NCBI RefSeq assembly: GCF_024139115.2
Contig: NC_085141.1
Coordinates: 368,799,925-368,863,924 of the forward strand
DNA from: Armigeres subalbatus
Taxonomy: Eukaryota > Arthropoda > Insecta > Diptera > Culicidae
Length of the DNA: 64,000 bases
Direction: 5' to 3'
Shown: in pieces, positions 22,133 to 36,844 of the stretch
How positions within the stretch are numbered: the stretch's first letter is position 1
Layout of the letters: every line of letters begins with the position of its first letter
Program-made: the position numbers and the translations under genes
Notes under the pieces: generated by a model
Seen by the model: only the letters and a program-made list of their open reading frames with translations
Databases searched by the model: none
Told to the model about the DNA's origin: nothing

Positions 22133-22540
22133 CAAGGATGTTATCGATCATTTAGTAATTTGCGTTCGATCATTTAGTAGTTTTTCAATAACTCATTCCA
22201 GAAACTGAATTTCAAAATGTGTTGTATTGTGGACTTCAAGTGCGAAAGTTTTTCTACAACTCTGCCTAACAGGTAGATGTTTGAATTTAACTTATAACGG
22301 AGCTATAGCGCTAATAAGAGCAGCTTAAACTTAATGATTGGAATTTTGTTATCATTTAGTCTAAGTAACTGAAACTATAACTATAACTCCGTTACTAGTG
22401 GAATTCAAACAATTAGGCAGGGTTATAGAAAAACCTTCGCATTGGAAGTCCACCATACAACACATTTTGAAATTCAGCTAGTTATTGAAAAACTACTAGC
22501 TGATCGATCGCAAATTACTAAATGATCGATAACATCCTTG
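22133..22540. mobile_element. MITE of the CAAGGATG family, copy 1
   Basis: Terminal inverted repeats start CAAGGATGTTATCGATCATT and extend, imperfectly, over more than 100 bp. The motif GATCATTTAGTA recurs near both ends. It is inserted in satellite array 1. The interior is AT-rich with no ORF. A second copy is at 25497-25920. Confidence 0.85.
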
Positions 22541-22963
22541 CAGGGAACATCATTACACCAGTATATACGAAATACAACATTCTCAGAATATCTACGGTAC
22601 TCCAAACAATTCTTGAGTTCAGATCTTGGAGGCCTACAAGACCAACAAAGTGTTTGATAGGTTCCTGAGTTTGTATGCTAGTTATAGAAACCCCATGGGA
22701 CATGATTATGTCATTGTATAAAAAAAAATCTACATTCCCAGAAAAGCTACGGTACTCCAAACCATTCTTGAGTTCAGATATTGAAGTTCTACCACCAACA
22801 CCAAGAACACCAACAGAGTGATTCATAGGGTCCGGAGCTTGTATGTTAGTTGGAGAAACCCCATGGGACATCATTACACCAGTATATGCAAATCACAACA
22901 TTCCTAGAGTTCCTGCGGTAATTCAAATGATTCTTGAGTTCATATATTGGAGGTATTCAAGAC

Positions 22964-24779
22964 CATTATTATTAAATCAGACTAAGGCCGAAGTGGCCTG
23001 TGCGGTATATAAGAGTCTTCTCCATTCGGCTCGATCCATGGCTACACGTCGCCAACCACGCAGTCTACGGAGGGTCCGCAAGTCATCTTCCACCTGATCG
23101 ATCCACCTTGCCCGCTGCGCACCTCGCCTTCTTGTGCCCGTCGGATCGTTGTCGAGAACCATTTTCACATTCTGGCTACGTGCCCGGCCCACCGCAGTCG
23201 TCCGATTTTCGCGGTATGAACGATGGATGGTTCTCCCAACGGCTGATGCAACTCGTGGTTCATTCGTCTCCTCCACGTACCGTCCGCCATCTGCACCCCA
23301 CCAAAGATGGTACGCAGCACTTTCCTTTCGAAAACTCCAAGTGCGCGTTGGTCCTCCACGAGCATCGTCCAGGTCTCTTGTCCGTAGAGGACTACCGGTC
23401 TAATTAGCGTTTTGTAGATTGTCAGTTTGGTACGGCGGCGAACTCTATTCGATCGGAGCGTCTTGCGGAGTCCAAAGTACGTACGATTTCCAGCCACTAT
23501 GCGTCTCCGAATTTCTCTGCTGGTGTCATTTTCGGCAGTCACCAGTGAGCCCAAGTACACAAATTCTTCTACCACCTCGATTTCGTCACCACCGATGCAA
23601 ACTCGCGGTGGGTGGCTCACATTGTCTTCTCTTGAACCTCTTCCTATCATGTACTTCGTCTTCGACGTGTTGATGACTAGTCCGATCCGCTTAGCTTCCT
23701 CTTCAGTCTGATGTAGGCTTCCTCCATCTTCTCAAAGTTACGTGCCATAATATCTATGTCGTCGGCGAAACCATATAGCTGGACGGACTTATTGAAAATT
23801 GTACCACTCGTGTTAATCCCTGCTCTTCGTATTACCCCTTCCAAAGCGATGTTGAATAGCAAACACGAAAGACCATCACCTTGCCGTAACCCTCTGCGGG
23901 TTTCAAAGGGACTCGAGAATGCCCCTGAAACTCGAACTACGCACATCACCCGATCCATCGTCGCTTTGATCAACCGTGTCAGTTTATCCGGAAAACCGTG
24001 TTCGTGCTGTGTTTAGCTGCCATAGCTGGTCCCGATCGATTGTATCATATGCGGCTTTGAAGTCGATGAATAGATGATGTGTGGGCACGTTGTATTCGCG
24101 GCATTTCTGCAGTACTTGGCGAATGGCGAACACCTGGTCCGTGGCGGAGCGTTCGCCCATAAAACCCGCCTGGTACTGCCCCACGAACTCCCTTGCAGTT
24201 GGTGCTAGTCGACGGCATAAAATTTGGGAGAGTACCTTGTAGGCGGCGTTCAGCAATGTGATTGCGCGGTATTTGCTACAATCCAGCTTATCGCCCTTTT
24301 TGTAGATGGGACACACGACACCTTCCATCCACTCCTGCGGCAAAACTTCCTCCTCCCAAATCTTGGTAATGACCCAGTGCAGCGTTCTAGCCAGTGCCTC
24401 ACCACCGTGTTTAAAAAGCTCTCCTGGTAGTTGGTCAACCCCAGGGGCTTTGTTGTTCTTCAGCCGGCCAATCTCCTCCTGGATTTCCTGGAGATCCGGA
24501 GCCGGTAGAATTATGTCCTGCGCGCGTTCTCCCAGGTCCATCACCATACCGCCATCTTCGTCTGCCACATCGCCATTCAGGTGTTCTTCGTAGTGCTGCC
24601 GCCACCTTTGGATCACCTCACGCTCGTTCGTAAGAAGGTTCCCGTTTATGTCCTTACACATATCAGGCTGTGGCACGTGGCCCTTACGTGAACGGTTTAA
24701 CTTCTCATAGAACTTTCGTGTGTTATTAGCGCGGTACAGTTGCTCCGTTTCTTCACGGTCTCGATCTTCCTGCTGGCGC
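22964..24779 (-). mobile_element. RTE-like non-LTR retrotransposon copy A2
   Basis: Almost identical by eye to copy A1 but uninterrupted. The 3' end at the left has the tail (complement) GTCTGATTTAATAATAAT. It is flanked by TATTCAAGAC at 22954-22963 and 24780-24789, with the same word once more at 24791-24800, so it inserted in a satellite unit and duplicated the target. The 5' truncation is at about 24779, some 240 bp shorter than A1 at that end. Confidence 0.88.
22985..24779 (-). pseudogene. reverse transcriptase (copy A2), frameshifted
   Basis: The order on minus is KFYEKLNRSRKGHVPQPDMC, NNKAPGVDQLPGELF, PIYKKGDKLDCSKYRAITLL, QYQAGFMGERSATDQVF, IDFKAAYDTIDR (motif A), RRGLRQGDGLSCLLFN (motif B), GFADDIDIM (catalytic), INTSKTKYMIGRGS, KLTIYKTLIRPVVLYGQETW, LRWAGHVARM and RRRGAQRARWIDQV. 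Breaks relative to A1: extra bases near 24008, a missing C near 23700 and a 16-nt deletion near 23167 that joins HVARM to a shifted frame. No endonuclease is present. Confidence 0.9.
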
Positions 24780-25496
24780 TATTCAAGACGTATTCAAGAC
24801 CAACAGAGTGATTAATTGATTTCCGAGCTTATGTGTTAGTTGGTGTAGCCCCATAGGACATCATGACACCAGTATATACAAACTACAATATTCCCAGAAT
24901 ATCTACGGTACTTCAAACCATTCTTGAATTCAGATCTTGGATGTCTACAAGGTCAACAGAGTGATTCAAAGGCTACTGAGCTTATGTGTTAGTTGCAAAA
25001 ACCCCATGAGACATCATTACACCAGTATATGAAAATTTAAACATTCCCAGGATATCTACGGTACTCCAAACGATTTTTGAGTCCAGATAATGGAAATCTA
25101 CGAGGCCAACCAAGTGATCCATAGCATCCTGTGCGTGTGTGTCAATTGTAGAAACTCCCATTGGACATCATTATACCAGTATATACAAATCATAACATTC
25201 CCGGAATATCTACGGCGCCATACATGAGTTCAGATATTGGAGGTCTAAAAGACTAACAGAATGATTAATAGATTCTGAAGCTTTTTTGTTAGTTGGAGAA
25301 TCAACATCGAACATCATTACATTATTATATAAAAATCACAGTATTCCCAGAGCAATTACGGAGTTCCAGAATTCTTTAACAGAGTGATGCATAGGTTCCC
25401 AAACTTGCTTGTTAGTTGGAATTGCTCCAATGGACATCATTAAGTTCACACTACGTACGTAAAAAAAAGTGTTATTATGACCACAAACAACACATC

Positions 25497-25920
25497 CAAG
25501 GATGTTATCGATCATTTAGTAATCTGTCTTCGATCATTTAGCAGTTTGTCAATAACCCATTCCAGAGGCCTAATTTCAAAATGTATTGCATGGTGGACTT
25601 TTAGTTCGAAGGTTTTTCTACAACTCTCCGTAACAGGTCGATGTTCAAAATCCACTATAAAAGGAGTTACGGTGTTAGTTGCTATATTTATACTAAATAA
25701 TAACAAAATATGCAATCATTTAGTATAAGTTATTGCTACTAGCGCTATAGCTCCGTTATTAGAGAAATTCAAACAACGAACTGTCAGGCAGAGTTGTAGA
25801 TAAACCTTTGCACTAGAAGTCCACCATACAACACATTTTGAAATTTAGCTTCTGGAATGAGTTATTGACAAACTACTAAATGATCGAAGGCAGATTACTA
25901 AATGATCGATAACATCCTTG
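25497..25920. mobile_element. MITE of the CAAGGATG family, copy 2
   Basis: The same terminal inverted repeat and subterminal GATCATTTAG motifs as 22133-22540, about 424 bp. Both ends are intact. The interior differs from copy 1 by several small indels. No transposase. Confidence 0.88.
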
Positions 25921-26410
25921 ATCACATCCACATTTTTTTCGTTCCTTTTATCGTTAATAGTGTTATAGAATGAAGCTTGGTCTACGGGTACCACGGCGTC
26001 TCTTGATGACCGGCTGTACATATGAATTATTGCTACTCCAAGGGGTATCATGAGATGACAGTCTAACCAATAAATGAGGATTGCGTACCTAGAACTGAAT
26101 AAAACTCGCAACACATTCAATCGACAATATAATTGGTTTCAGTATTGCACGGAAGTGGATGTTACTAAGACTAACATTTATATGTAAGGGTAAAGTAATT
26201 TAAGTATGAATAATATCACAAAATTTCATTTCAAACGTTTTTCACCGTACTTATCCCAAAATAAAATAAATGTAATAGCTAAAACATGCTGCTAAAAAAA
26301 TCTATTTCTCAGTTCCTCTGCAACCATTTGATGTGATTCTCGAAATCATCAACAGAAGGTGCTTCAGTAAACCTTTCGAATCGACACGTTAAGCTCTGAT
26401 GCACTGCTCT

Positions 26411-26549
26411 GCCGTAATCTGGAAAAGTGACGTAACAGCCATTTTACAACATGCATGTTTTCCATTTTTCTGTTAAAGAGCTCGATGAGTAGTACTCGTT
26501 AACACCATTTTTGGAAAATGGCGTATACGTCACTTTTTCAGATTACGGC
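26411..26549. mobile_element. 139-bp MITE, GCCGTAATCT ends
   Basis: The left end GCCGTAATCTGGAAAAGTGA and the complement of the right end GCCGTAATCTGAAAAAGTGA continue as inverted repeats for about 40 bp. A related word, TGCCGTAATCTGAAATTACC, occurs at 52205, where a partner end was not found. Confidence 0.8.
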
Positions 26550-27273
26550 ATTGCTGCAAACATGCAGCACACTAGGAGCAAACTTTTTGAAAGCAGTGTA
26601 CCAAGAGGAATCAATAGTTGAGTTTCTCAATAACAATCCTCTTCATCGGAAAAGTATGAAGTAGACTGGTAACAGGTCATTGTTTTTTTTTTTTGAGAAA
26701 TGCTCTCATTGTTGATGAAATTTGTGTAAGGTGGTTATTCACTAAGTGCGTCACATCCTTTTTGGGACCGGGGGTCTGGTAAGCGTGACAAATAATAAAA
26801 AAACTAGAGGTTCATTACTAGAAGTATGGCGAAGGGGAGAGGGGTATTGAAATGGAAACTGTTTCGCATGACGTACTATATGAATCTTCCCTAGATGTCC
26901 TTCCTTCACCATAAATTTTTTTTGGCGGAAAATTCATGCTAGACCATCGTACATCTTCTTGTTGAACGATTTGAATATAAAGAATTGAACTCATGTACAG
27001 TTTGGATTGCCGTATATGTTCAACAGATTTTCAAAGTTTTGAAAATGAATCTTCAAATCCATCAAAAAAATCAATCTTTCAAAATTTGATTTTAATAGAA
27101 AATTGGAAAAGAAAAATCAGAAAATAATTCTTAAGAAAAATGCTTGGCGTTTGTTTGTTTTCAAGAACTTCGGTGAGTGCCAGTATTCTTTGATGAATCA
27201 AATCCTACATTGATTAAAATATGTAAATATTTTCTACTTCTTGAATGTCATATCGAGGGTAACTCACGTCGCT
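26550..27273. other. AT-rich stretch, nothing recognised
   Basis: Poly-T and poly-A tracts and no motif-bearing ORF. The stretch 25921-26410 on the other side of the MITE is likewise featureless. Confidence 0.5.
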
Positions 27274-28740
27274 ATCCAGCTTTCCACGCTCGCCATAATG
27301 GCGGCTGCTATAAACATTTCTGACAGTAACTGCTTCCGACGCCAACCAGACGCCAATTTGTATTCGACGCTATCGTATCTAGGCAACTATTTTACGTTGT
27401 TTATTGATATTTCAGAACAAAACTATTTATACAATCGAAATTGAAAACTTTTTTACATTCTCTGAACATTTATAATTAATTGTATTTATATTTGCAGGTT
27501 TTGATGCTAAAAGGTTACAAATTAAAGGATGAAGGTCTCGAGCAGCACTAATTGCATAGATTAAATACTACTTGGGCGTACATGACAGAGCTCATTCTGA
27601 ATGAGGGAACAGGTCTCGAAGGCAGACGGTTGAATACAACCCATAGCTATAACAGTAACTTACAGAACTATAATTTCGTAATTTACTGTACACTCTCCAG
27701 CCAAGATAGAGCTTTCACATCTCTATTTGCAAGCACAAGCCAATGCTACTTGAGTTCTTGCATAGCACCACAGAACGTGTTTGGGAAATTGATTGATCGC
27801 AGCGTAATATTCGCTACGGATTCCTGAAGTTTGTAACAGCGAAGTGAGTGAGGTGTAGTGAATATGCTGAAGTTAATAAACCAGATATTTTGGAAATATT
27901 CCCACTTGATTCTGAATTTAGCTCAACTGTTAAATAATTATTACCTCTTTACCCAGTATATGTGCCTTTATTATCAAAGAATCTGTTATTTCATAGTCAT
28001 AGTGCATAGTCAAATGCAGTATCAATGTATATATTACCCTATAGCTCCTAGCTAGATCATATATACTCAATCAAATCGGAATAGGAAACTTGCGCAGATA
28101 GACTTCTATCGCAATCCGCACGATAAACCTAACTTGTGGTACGTTTCATACTGCTTCGCTTAATTAAATTTGCGCACCACTAGCAAAGTTAGGTTTAACG
28201 CCCGGATTGCAACAAATATCCAACTTGTCTATTCCCTCTTTCCAGTTTCAACATGATGAAGAATATACAGAAATTATATCGGCTGCATGGAGAGGATTTG
28301 AAAAAATGATGAAAATAGCTAACAATCTACACGATTATAGCTATGGTGGAATACCATGGAGGATACAGGATTCGGGCCAGAACATCACTGTAAGAGACAT
28401 ATCTTTGCAACTTGCTCCGTTTGCCTTCGAAACCTGTTTTAATCCAATCATATGTCTCAAGTAGTATTTATATCTATACAAATAGTGGCCTCCATTTTTG
28501 AATGTATAACTTTTTGACATCAAAACCTGCAAATACAAATACAATTAATTACAAATGTTCAGAGAATGTAAAAAAGTTTTTAACTTTCGTCTGTATAAAT
28601 AGATTTGTTCTGAAATATCAATAAACAACGTAAAATAGTTGCCTAGATACGATAGCGTCGAATACAGGTTGGCGTCGGAAGCAGTTACTGTCAGAAATGT
28701 TTATAGCAGCCGCCATTATGGCGAGCGTGAAAAGCTGGAT
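27274..28740. mobile_element. long-TIR element, 1.47 kb
   Basis: Inverted arms of about 240 bp (27274-27519 and 28503-28740) start ATCCAGCTTT and share CGCCATAATGGCGGCTGCTA and, further in, TTTGCAGGTTTTGATG. The 1-kb interior has frames of at most 91 codons with no transposase motif, and a nested hairpin at 28078-28235. The class is uncertain; long arms and lack of coding suggest a non-autonomous foldback-type or Mutator-type element. Confidence 0.82.
28078..28235. mobile_element. hairpin element nested in the long-TIR element
   Basis: Inverted blocks GGAATAGG / TCTATTCC outside and GCAATCCG...AAACCTAACTT / AAGTTAGGTTT...CGGATTGC inside make an imperfect 158-bp hairpin. Confidence 0.65.
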
Positions 28741-28914
28741 TATCGAGCGCAAAATACTGGATCATGGTGTAACGAAGTTCCGTGGAGCTATTCCCACACA
28801 TAAAAATAGTGGGGACTTCAAAGATTTTCATGTTGATCGATTTGAATATTGGTATCTGAGCTCAAACACAGTTTGGAGTGTCGTAAATGTCGAACGAATT
28901 CTGTGGTGTGTCTA

Positions 28915-28995
28915 TACTGTCGTTCTACGCATAATTGTCCCATGTACATATGAAATCCCAGCAAGCGTGGGACAAATATGTGTATGACGGCAGTA
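28915..28995. mobile_element. 81-bp Tc1/mariner-type MITE
   Basis: Inverted ends TACTGTCGTTCTACGCATAA and (complement of right) TACTGCCGTCATACACATAT, both followed by TTGTCCCA, are flanked by TA on both sides (28913-28914, 28996-28997). It explains the long first spacing in satellite array 2. Confidence 0.8.
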
Positions 28996-29105
28996 TAATA
29001 GTGTGACAAAATTCTGTGGAGCTATTACAACTCATAAAAATAGTTGAGACATCAAAGATCTCCATGTTGATCGTACTCATGGATAGTTTGGAGTGTTATA
29101 GATGT

Positions 29106-29387
29106 AGTCGGGTCTCCAGTAGCCTTGCGTACTAAAGCGTAGGATTTCCAATCCGGACATGGCGAGTTCGATTCTCGGTCCGGTCTAGGATGTGTTCGGG
29201 TTGGAGACATTCTCGACTCCCTGGCATAGTGTATCCATTGTACTTGCCACACAAGATACATACCCATACAATGGGGGGCATAGAAAAGCTTTCATTTAAT
29301 AACTGAGGAAATGCTAATAGAAAACTGTTGAAAAGCAGGCTAAGTTCCAGTTGGAATGTAGAGCCATTAAAGAAGAAAAAGAAGAAA
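29106..29387 (+). mobile_element. tRNA-derived SINE with GAA-rich tail
   Basis: The plus strand starts with a tRNA-like head (GTCTCCAGTAGCCTTGCGTA with the B box GAGTTCGATTCTC), has a body of about 200 bp and ends in an AGAAGAAAAAGAAGAAAA tail. ATGT repeats at 29102-29105 and 29388-29391 fit a minimal target duplication in the satellite unit. The tail motif GTTCCAGTTGGAATGTAG recurs as a fragment at 41029. This is a different family from Feilai. Confidence 0.82.
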
Positions 29388-30394
29388 ATGTTCAACGAAT
29401 TCTGTTATGTATTTTTAATGGTGTGATGAAGGTTCATGGAGTTATTCCAACTCATAAAAATAGTGGAGACATCAAAGATCTTTTTGTTGATCGGTTTGAA
29501 AATAAGGATTTGAGCTCAAGGACAGTTTTGAGTGTCGTATATGTTCAGCGAATTCTGTGGTCTATATCTAATTGTGTACCGAAGTTCCGCATAAAAATAG
29601 TTCAGACATCGAAGATCTGCATATTGATCGATTTGAATATTAAGATCTATGCTCAAGGAGAGATTGGAGTGTCGTAGATGTCGGACGAATTCGCTAGTAT
29701 GTATGTAATGGTGCAACGAGGAACCCTGGAGCTATTCCAACTTATAAAACTAGTGGGGACATCGAAGATCTTCATTTTGATCGATTTGAATATTAAGACC
29801 TGTACTCAAGGATAGTTTGGAGTGCCGTAAATGTCCAACGAATTCTGTGGTGTGTCTGTAATGGTGAATGAGGAACCGTGGGGCGGTTCCAACTTATAAA
29901 AATAGTGGGGACATCGTAGATCATTTTGTTGATCGATTGGAATATTAAGATCTGAGTTCAAGAACTGTTTGGAGTATCGTAGATATTGGAAAAGATCTGT
30001 TATACCGCTGGACAGGCGCGGGATATTATCATAAAGCATTTAAATTTCAATTATTTAACCAGAATGTGGTAAAAAGGCATAAAAGTATCATCGTGTTAGC
30101 CTCATTCAAAAGAAAGCATAACCTTTTTTCATTATTTAAATCACAATTAAAAAAAATTAACTTGAATTGCATGGTAATTAAGCAGAAATCGGTAAATATT
30201 TCAATGATAATTATTCTAACTGAATTCCGCCAAATGGCATTGGCAATGTCTTTCATGGCAATGGCAATGTCTTTCGGAAAAAAGGTGCATTCCGCGAAGT
30301 GTGTTTCGGAGATTTGGTACATTCCGCGGAATGTCGTACCGCGAAAAAAATCCACGAAATGTTTTTTGGCGAATAGTATACAACCTACCTGTTA

Positions 30395-30730
30395 CCTCCT
30401 GTTACGATAATGAACTGATTCGGGGGCTACAACCCATGATAAATTTCTTTCAATAAGCTCCAATTGCGGGGGTGATGATGCATTTCAACTTGTTTTACAC
30501 AGCTGTGGGAAAAATATGCTCCCCAACATAAAATGAGCGAGAACAAACGTTTTATCAAACTCCATCTGTGGGGGCCGCCTATCAGAATCAGTTTTTTTTT
30601 CAACTTGTATACAAATGCGATAGTTTTGTTTTCATGGCTTGCTATGACTCGAAGAGGTTTTTGCCTCTCTTTTATCGTTGTTCGTTATCTATTGAGAACG
30701 ATTCCTAAAAACCCTGCTAGGAATACATTT
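30395..30730. repeat. dispersed repeat D, copy 1
   Basis: The segment GCCTCTCTTTTATCGTTGTT plus flanks (CTTGTATACAA, TATCTATTGAGA) recurs in the same orientation at 45853-46106. It is preceded by 30001-30394, where nothing was recognised. The function and class of the repeat are unknown. Confidence 0.65.
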
Positions 30731-30894
30731 TTGTTCTTTGGATTGCTGCGACTATGCCTTCTTATTCTTTTCTTCTTTTACATTTCAACTGGAACTTGGA
30801 CTGCTTTTAAATTCGGAATTTACTTATTGAAAGTTTCACTAATAAAGGCAAAAAAAGAATTCTATTAGCACTTCCTCACTCATTAAATGAAAGC

Positions 30895-31046
30895 TTTTCT
30901 ATTGACGCTTTGATGTTGCATAAAGATAAAGAAGCAGAAAGATGATACCTAATCGAAAAACTATTTACGGGAAACCATACGAAGAAGTTTTTAAAACTCT
31001 TCCCAATAATTCTAGAAGCAATTTAATTAAAAACGGTAAGCAGCGG
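30895..31046 (+). repeat. dispersed copy of the hairpin arm found at 41895
   Basis: It starts at CGCTTTGATGTTGCAT and runs through GGGAAACCATACGAAGAAGT to AACGGTAAGCAG. Both arms of the hairpin at 41895-42285 carry the same text. The three copies keep the same short reading frame (GKPYEEVFKTL, then NLIKNGKQ). Confidence 0.75.
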
Positions 31047-31214
31047 CGTGGTGGCATTACGCCGTTGATGGTCGGCGACGTGGAAATTTTTGTTTTGTTT
31101 TTATTATCGAGACTTTCAGCCCGAGGCTGGCTCGTCTCGTAGAACGTGGAATAATTTCAAGCGTCAAAAATTCTTCGGAATATCCTTAGAAATACCTCAA
31201 TTAATCCCTCAGGG

Positions 31215-31535
31215 ATTCTTTTCCACGAGTTTGATGGGAAGTTCGACAAGGAATTCCTGTCGACATTCCTCCAGCATCGGAAGTATCCACAGGAATTCTT
31301 CCGGAAGTTACTCCAGGATTTCGTCTGGAAGTTCCTCCAGGATGACATCCGGAAGTTCCTCCAGGATTTCGTCCGGAACTTTCTCCAGGATGACATCCGG
31401 AAGTTCCTCCACGATTTCGTCCGGATGTTCCTCCAGAGTTTTGTCCGAAAGTTCTTCCAGGATTTCGTGTGGAAGTTTCGTGCGGGAGTTCCTCCATGAT
31501 GTCGTCCGGAAGTTCCTCCATCATTTAGTCCGGCA
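31215..31535. repeat. 24-bp minisatellite
   Basis: About 13 units of GGAAGTTCCTCCAGGATTTC plus four bases alternate with a variant ending GACATCC. Because 24 is a multiple of three, frames stay open on both strands (Ser-rich on plus, Gly/Arg/Pro-rich on minus). I do not regard these as genes. Confidence 0.88.
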
Positions 31536-31750
31536 GTGTTGGTAAAATCTCAAATTCTAAAATCTCATCGGCGATTCAAATCATGCATGAGTCAAATCCC
31601 ATCAGAATCATGGCCCAGAGAATCGCTCATGATTCGAATTGCGATTTGCATCATTGCATGATTTTCACGTGTTCTTCTTTGTTGAATGCATTGAATTAAC
31701 TTTTTTCGCTTAAAACAATAGCTAATAAACCTAAATGTAAACAAACCATA

Positions 31751-33030
31751 CGCCTCGATTGCGTTTGGGATGCTTTTTAGAGCGGAATCATTTTTCGGTG
31801 AGTGAGCGAAGCGACGCGATTCTGTTCGAGAAAATCAAGCACGATGCTCTCACTACAGAACCGCAAGCTCATGCATGAAGCCTCATTGATGGAGATTTAA
31901 GTATGATTATATCGGTGTCAGGCCATTAGGCCGAATGAGAAGTCAGTTCTTCCTTTTTCCTACTCCATTCTTCTTTCTTCCTCCATCGTTTATTTTACTT
32001 TCTTCATCACTCTTTTCTTCTTGTTTTTTTAATTATTTCTTCCTTCTTTCTTTCTTCTTTTTCCTTCTTTACTCCTTCTTTTTTTCTTTTTTCATGATCC
32101 TTTCTCCCTTCTTTCTTCCCTCTTTCTTTTTTCTTTCCTACTCCTTTCTTCCTTCTTTCTTCTTTATTTCTTCCTTCTTTTTCCCTTCTTTCTTTCATGC
32201 TTCTTTCTTCCTTCGTTCTTCCTTCTTTCTTTCATTTTTCTTCTTTCTTTCTTCCTTGTTTCTTCCTTTTTTACTTCTTTCTTTTTCTTTCTCTTTCTTT
32301 CTTCCTTCTTTTATCCTTCTTTCTTCCTTCTTTCTTTCTTCCTTCTTTCTCCCTTCGTTCTTCCTTTTTCTTCCATTTTCCTCCTTCTTTCTTCCTTCTT
32401 TCTTTCTTTTTTCTTCTTTTTTTCTTTTTTTTGTCTTTCTTTCTTCCTTTTTTTCCTTCTTTCTTTCTTATTTCTTGCTTCTTTCTACGCCTCGATTGCG
32501 TTTTGGACGCTTTTTAGAGCGAAATCATTTTTCGGTGAGCGAGCGAAGCGTTGCGATTCTGTTCGAGAAACTCAAGCGCGATGCTCTCCCTACAGAATTG
32601 CAAGCGAGTTAGCTCATGCATGAAGCCTCGATGATGTCTCCATCATTGAGTATGATTCTACCGGTGTCAGGCCATTAGGCCGAATGAGAAGTGAGAAGTC
32701 AGTTCTTCCTTTTTCCTCCTCCATTCTTCTTTCTTCCTCATTTGTTTATTTTAATTTCTTCATCCCTCTTCCTTCTTTCTTGTTGCTTTTTCCTTATTTC
32801 TTCTTTCTTTTTTTCCTTTTTTACCTTCTTTCTTCCTTTTTGCTTCCCTCCTTCTTCTTTCTTTCCTCCTCCTTTCTTCCTTCTTCTTTCTTTCATCCTT
32901 CTTTCTTTCTTCCTTCTTTTCCCCTCCTTTCTTCTTTCTTTCATGCTTCTTTCTCCCTTCTTTCTTCCTTTTTTCATCTTTCTTTCTTTTTTGTTTCTTC
33001 TTTTTTTCTTCTTTCTTTCATTCATTCAAA
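31751..33030. repeat. 737-bp tandem duplication with polypyrimidine tracts
   Basis: A block starting CGCCTCGATTGCGTTT (31751 and 32488) of about 190 bp is followed each time by a long TTCTTTCTTCCT tract (about 31945-32487 and 32700-33025). The two blocks share GTGTCAGGCCATTAGGCCGA just before the tract. The tract yields long Ser/Phe/Leu frames on plus and Lys/Glu/Arg frames on minus that are compositional artefacts. Confidence 0.88.
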
Positions 33031-33399
33031 TTTCTAATATGGTGACTTTAATATCTAACTATGTATGTATGACGTTTCGTTATAACCGCGTAGATCGTAG
33101 AAAGGATAGCTCTGAAAGTATTTCTTTTTCGTTCTGTGTAGGGACAAACTAATTTTAATCCAATTATCTTGTCGTCACTATTTATTTACTTTTCGTCATG
33201 AGACCCATAAGATATGGTAAGATAATGAGGCAATTATTACGATTATATATATGTACGAAATAAAGACTAGGATGCCATTCAGAAGAATTTTCCACATTAC
33301 TTCTCACGGATTATGTTGCTTACAATAATGCGAATGCAAAGCGATCAATTGCCAACTATTTCTACGCACATGGCTTCCCGGGCATTTGTGGGAATACAG
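33031..33399. other. unassigned stretch
   Basis: AT-rich and without repeats that I could recognise; it lies just 3' (minus sense) of the candidate exon. Confidence 0.4.

Positions 33400-36844
<3,445 letters not shown>

Larger units (their letters stand above)
21990..25470. repeat. satellite array 1, about 155-bp unit, interrupted
   Basis: About eight diverged units carry the phrases CATCATTACACCAGTATATA, CTACGGTACTCCAAAC, TTCTTGAGTTCAGATCTTGG and TGTTAGTTGG. Spacing measured at 24889, 25042 and 25198 gives about 155 bp. A MITE (22133-22540) and RTE copy A2 (22964-24779) are inserted. The unit is homologous, in reverse complement, to array 2 at 28760-30000. Confidence 0.88.
28760..30000. repeat. 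satellite array 2, about 152-bp unit, interrupted
   Basis: Six or so units carry GGAGCTATTCCAACT, ATAAAAATAGTGGGGACATC, TGTTGATCGATTTGAATATT and AGTTTGGAGTGTCGTAGATG. Spacing at 29598, 29751 and 29903 gives about 152 bp. A Tc1-type MITE (28915-28995) and a SINE (29106-29387) are inserted. AGATCTGAGCTCAAGGATAG here corresponds to the complement of array 1, so the two arrays are diverged relatives in opposite orientation. Confidence 0.87.

Noticed and set aside
28207..28464. 85-codon frame inside the long-TIR element as a possible transposase
   Set aside because: No DDE-type spacing, zinc finger or helix-turn-helix could be recognised and no homologous frame is near.
31090..31545. Ser-rich 151-codon and Gly/Arg-rich 107-codon frames
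   Set aside because: Produced by a 24-bp minisatellite whose period is a multiple of three; no initiation context or domain.
31935..33152. Long Ser/Phe/Leu-rich and Lys/Glu-rich frames (up to 225 codons)
   Set aside because: They are translations of a TTCTTTCC simple repeat; low complexity on both strands and no flanking gene signals.
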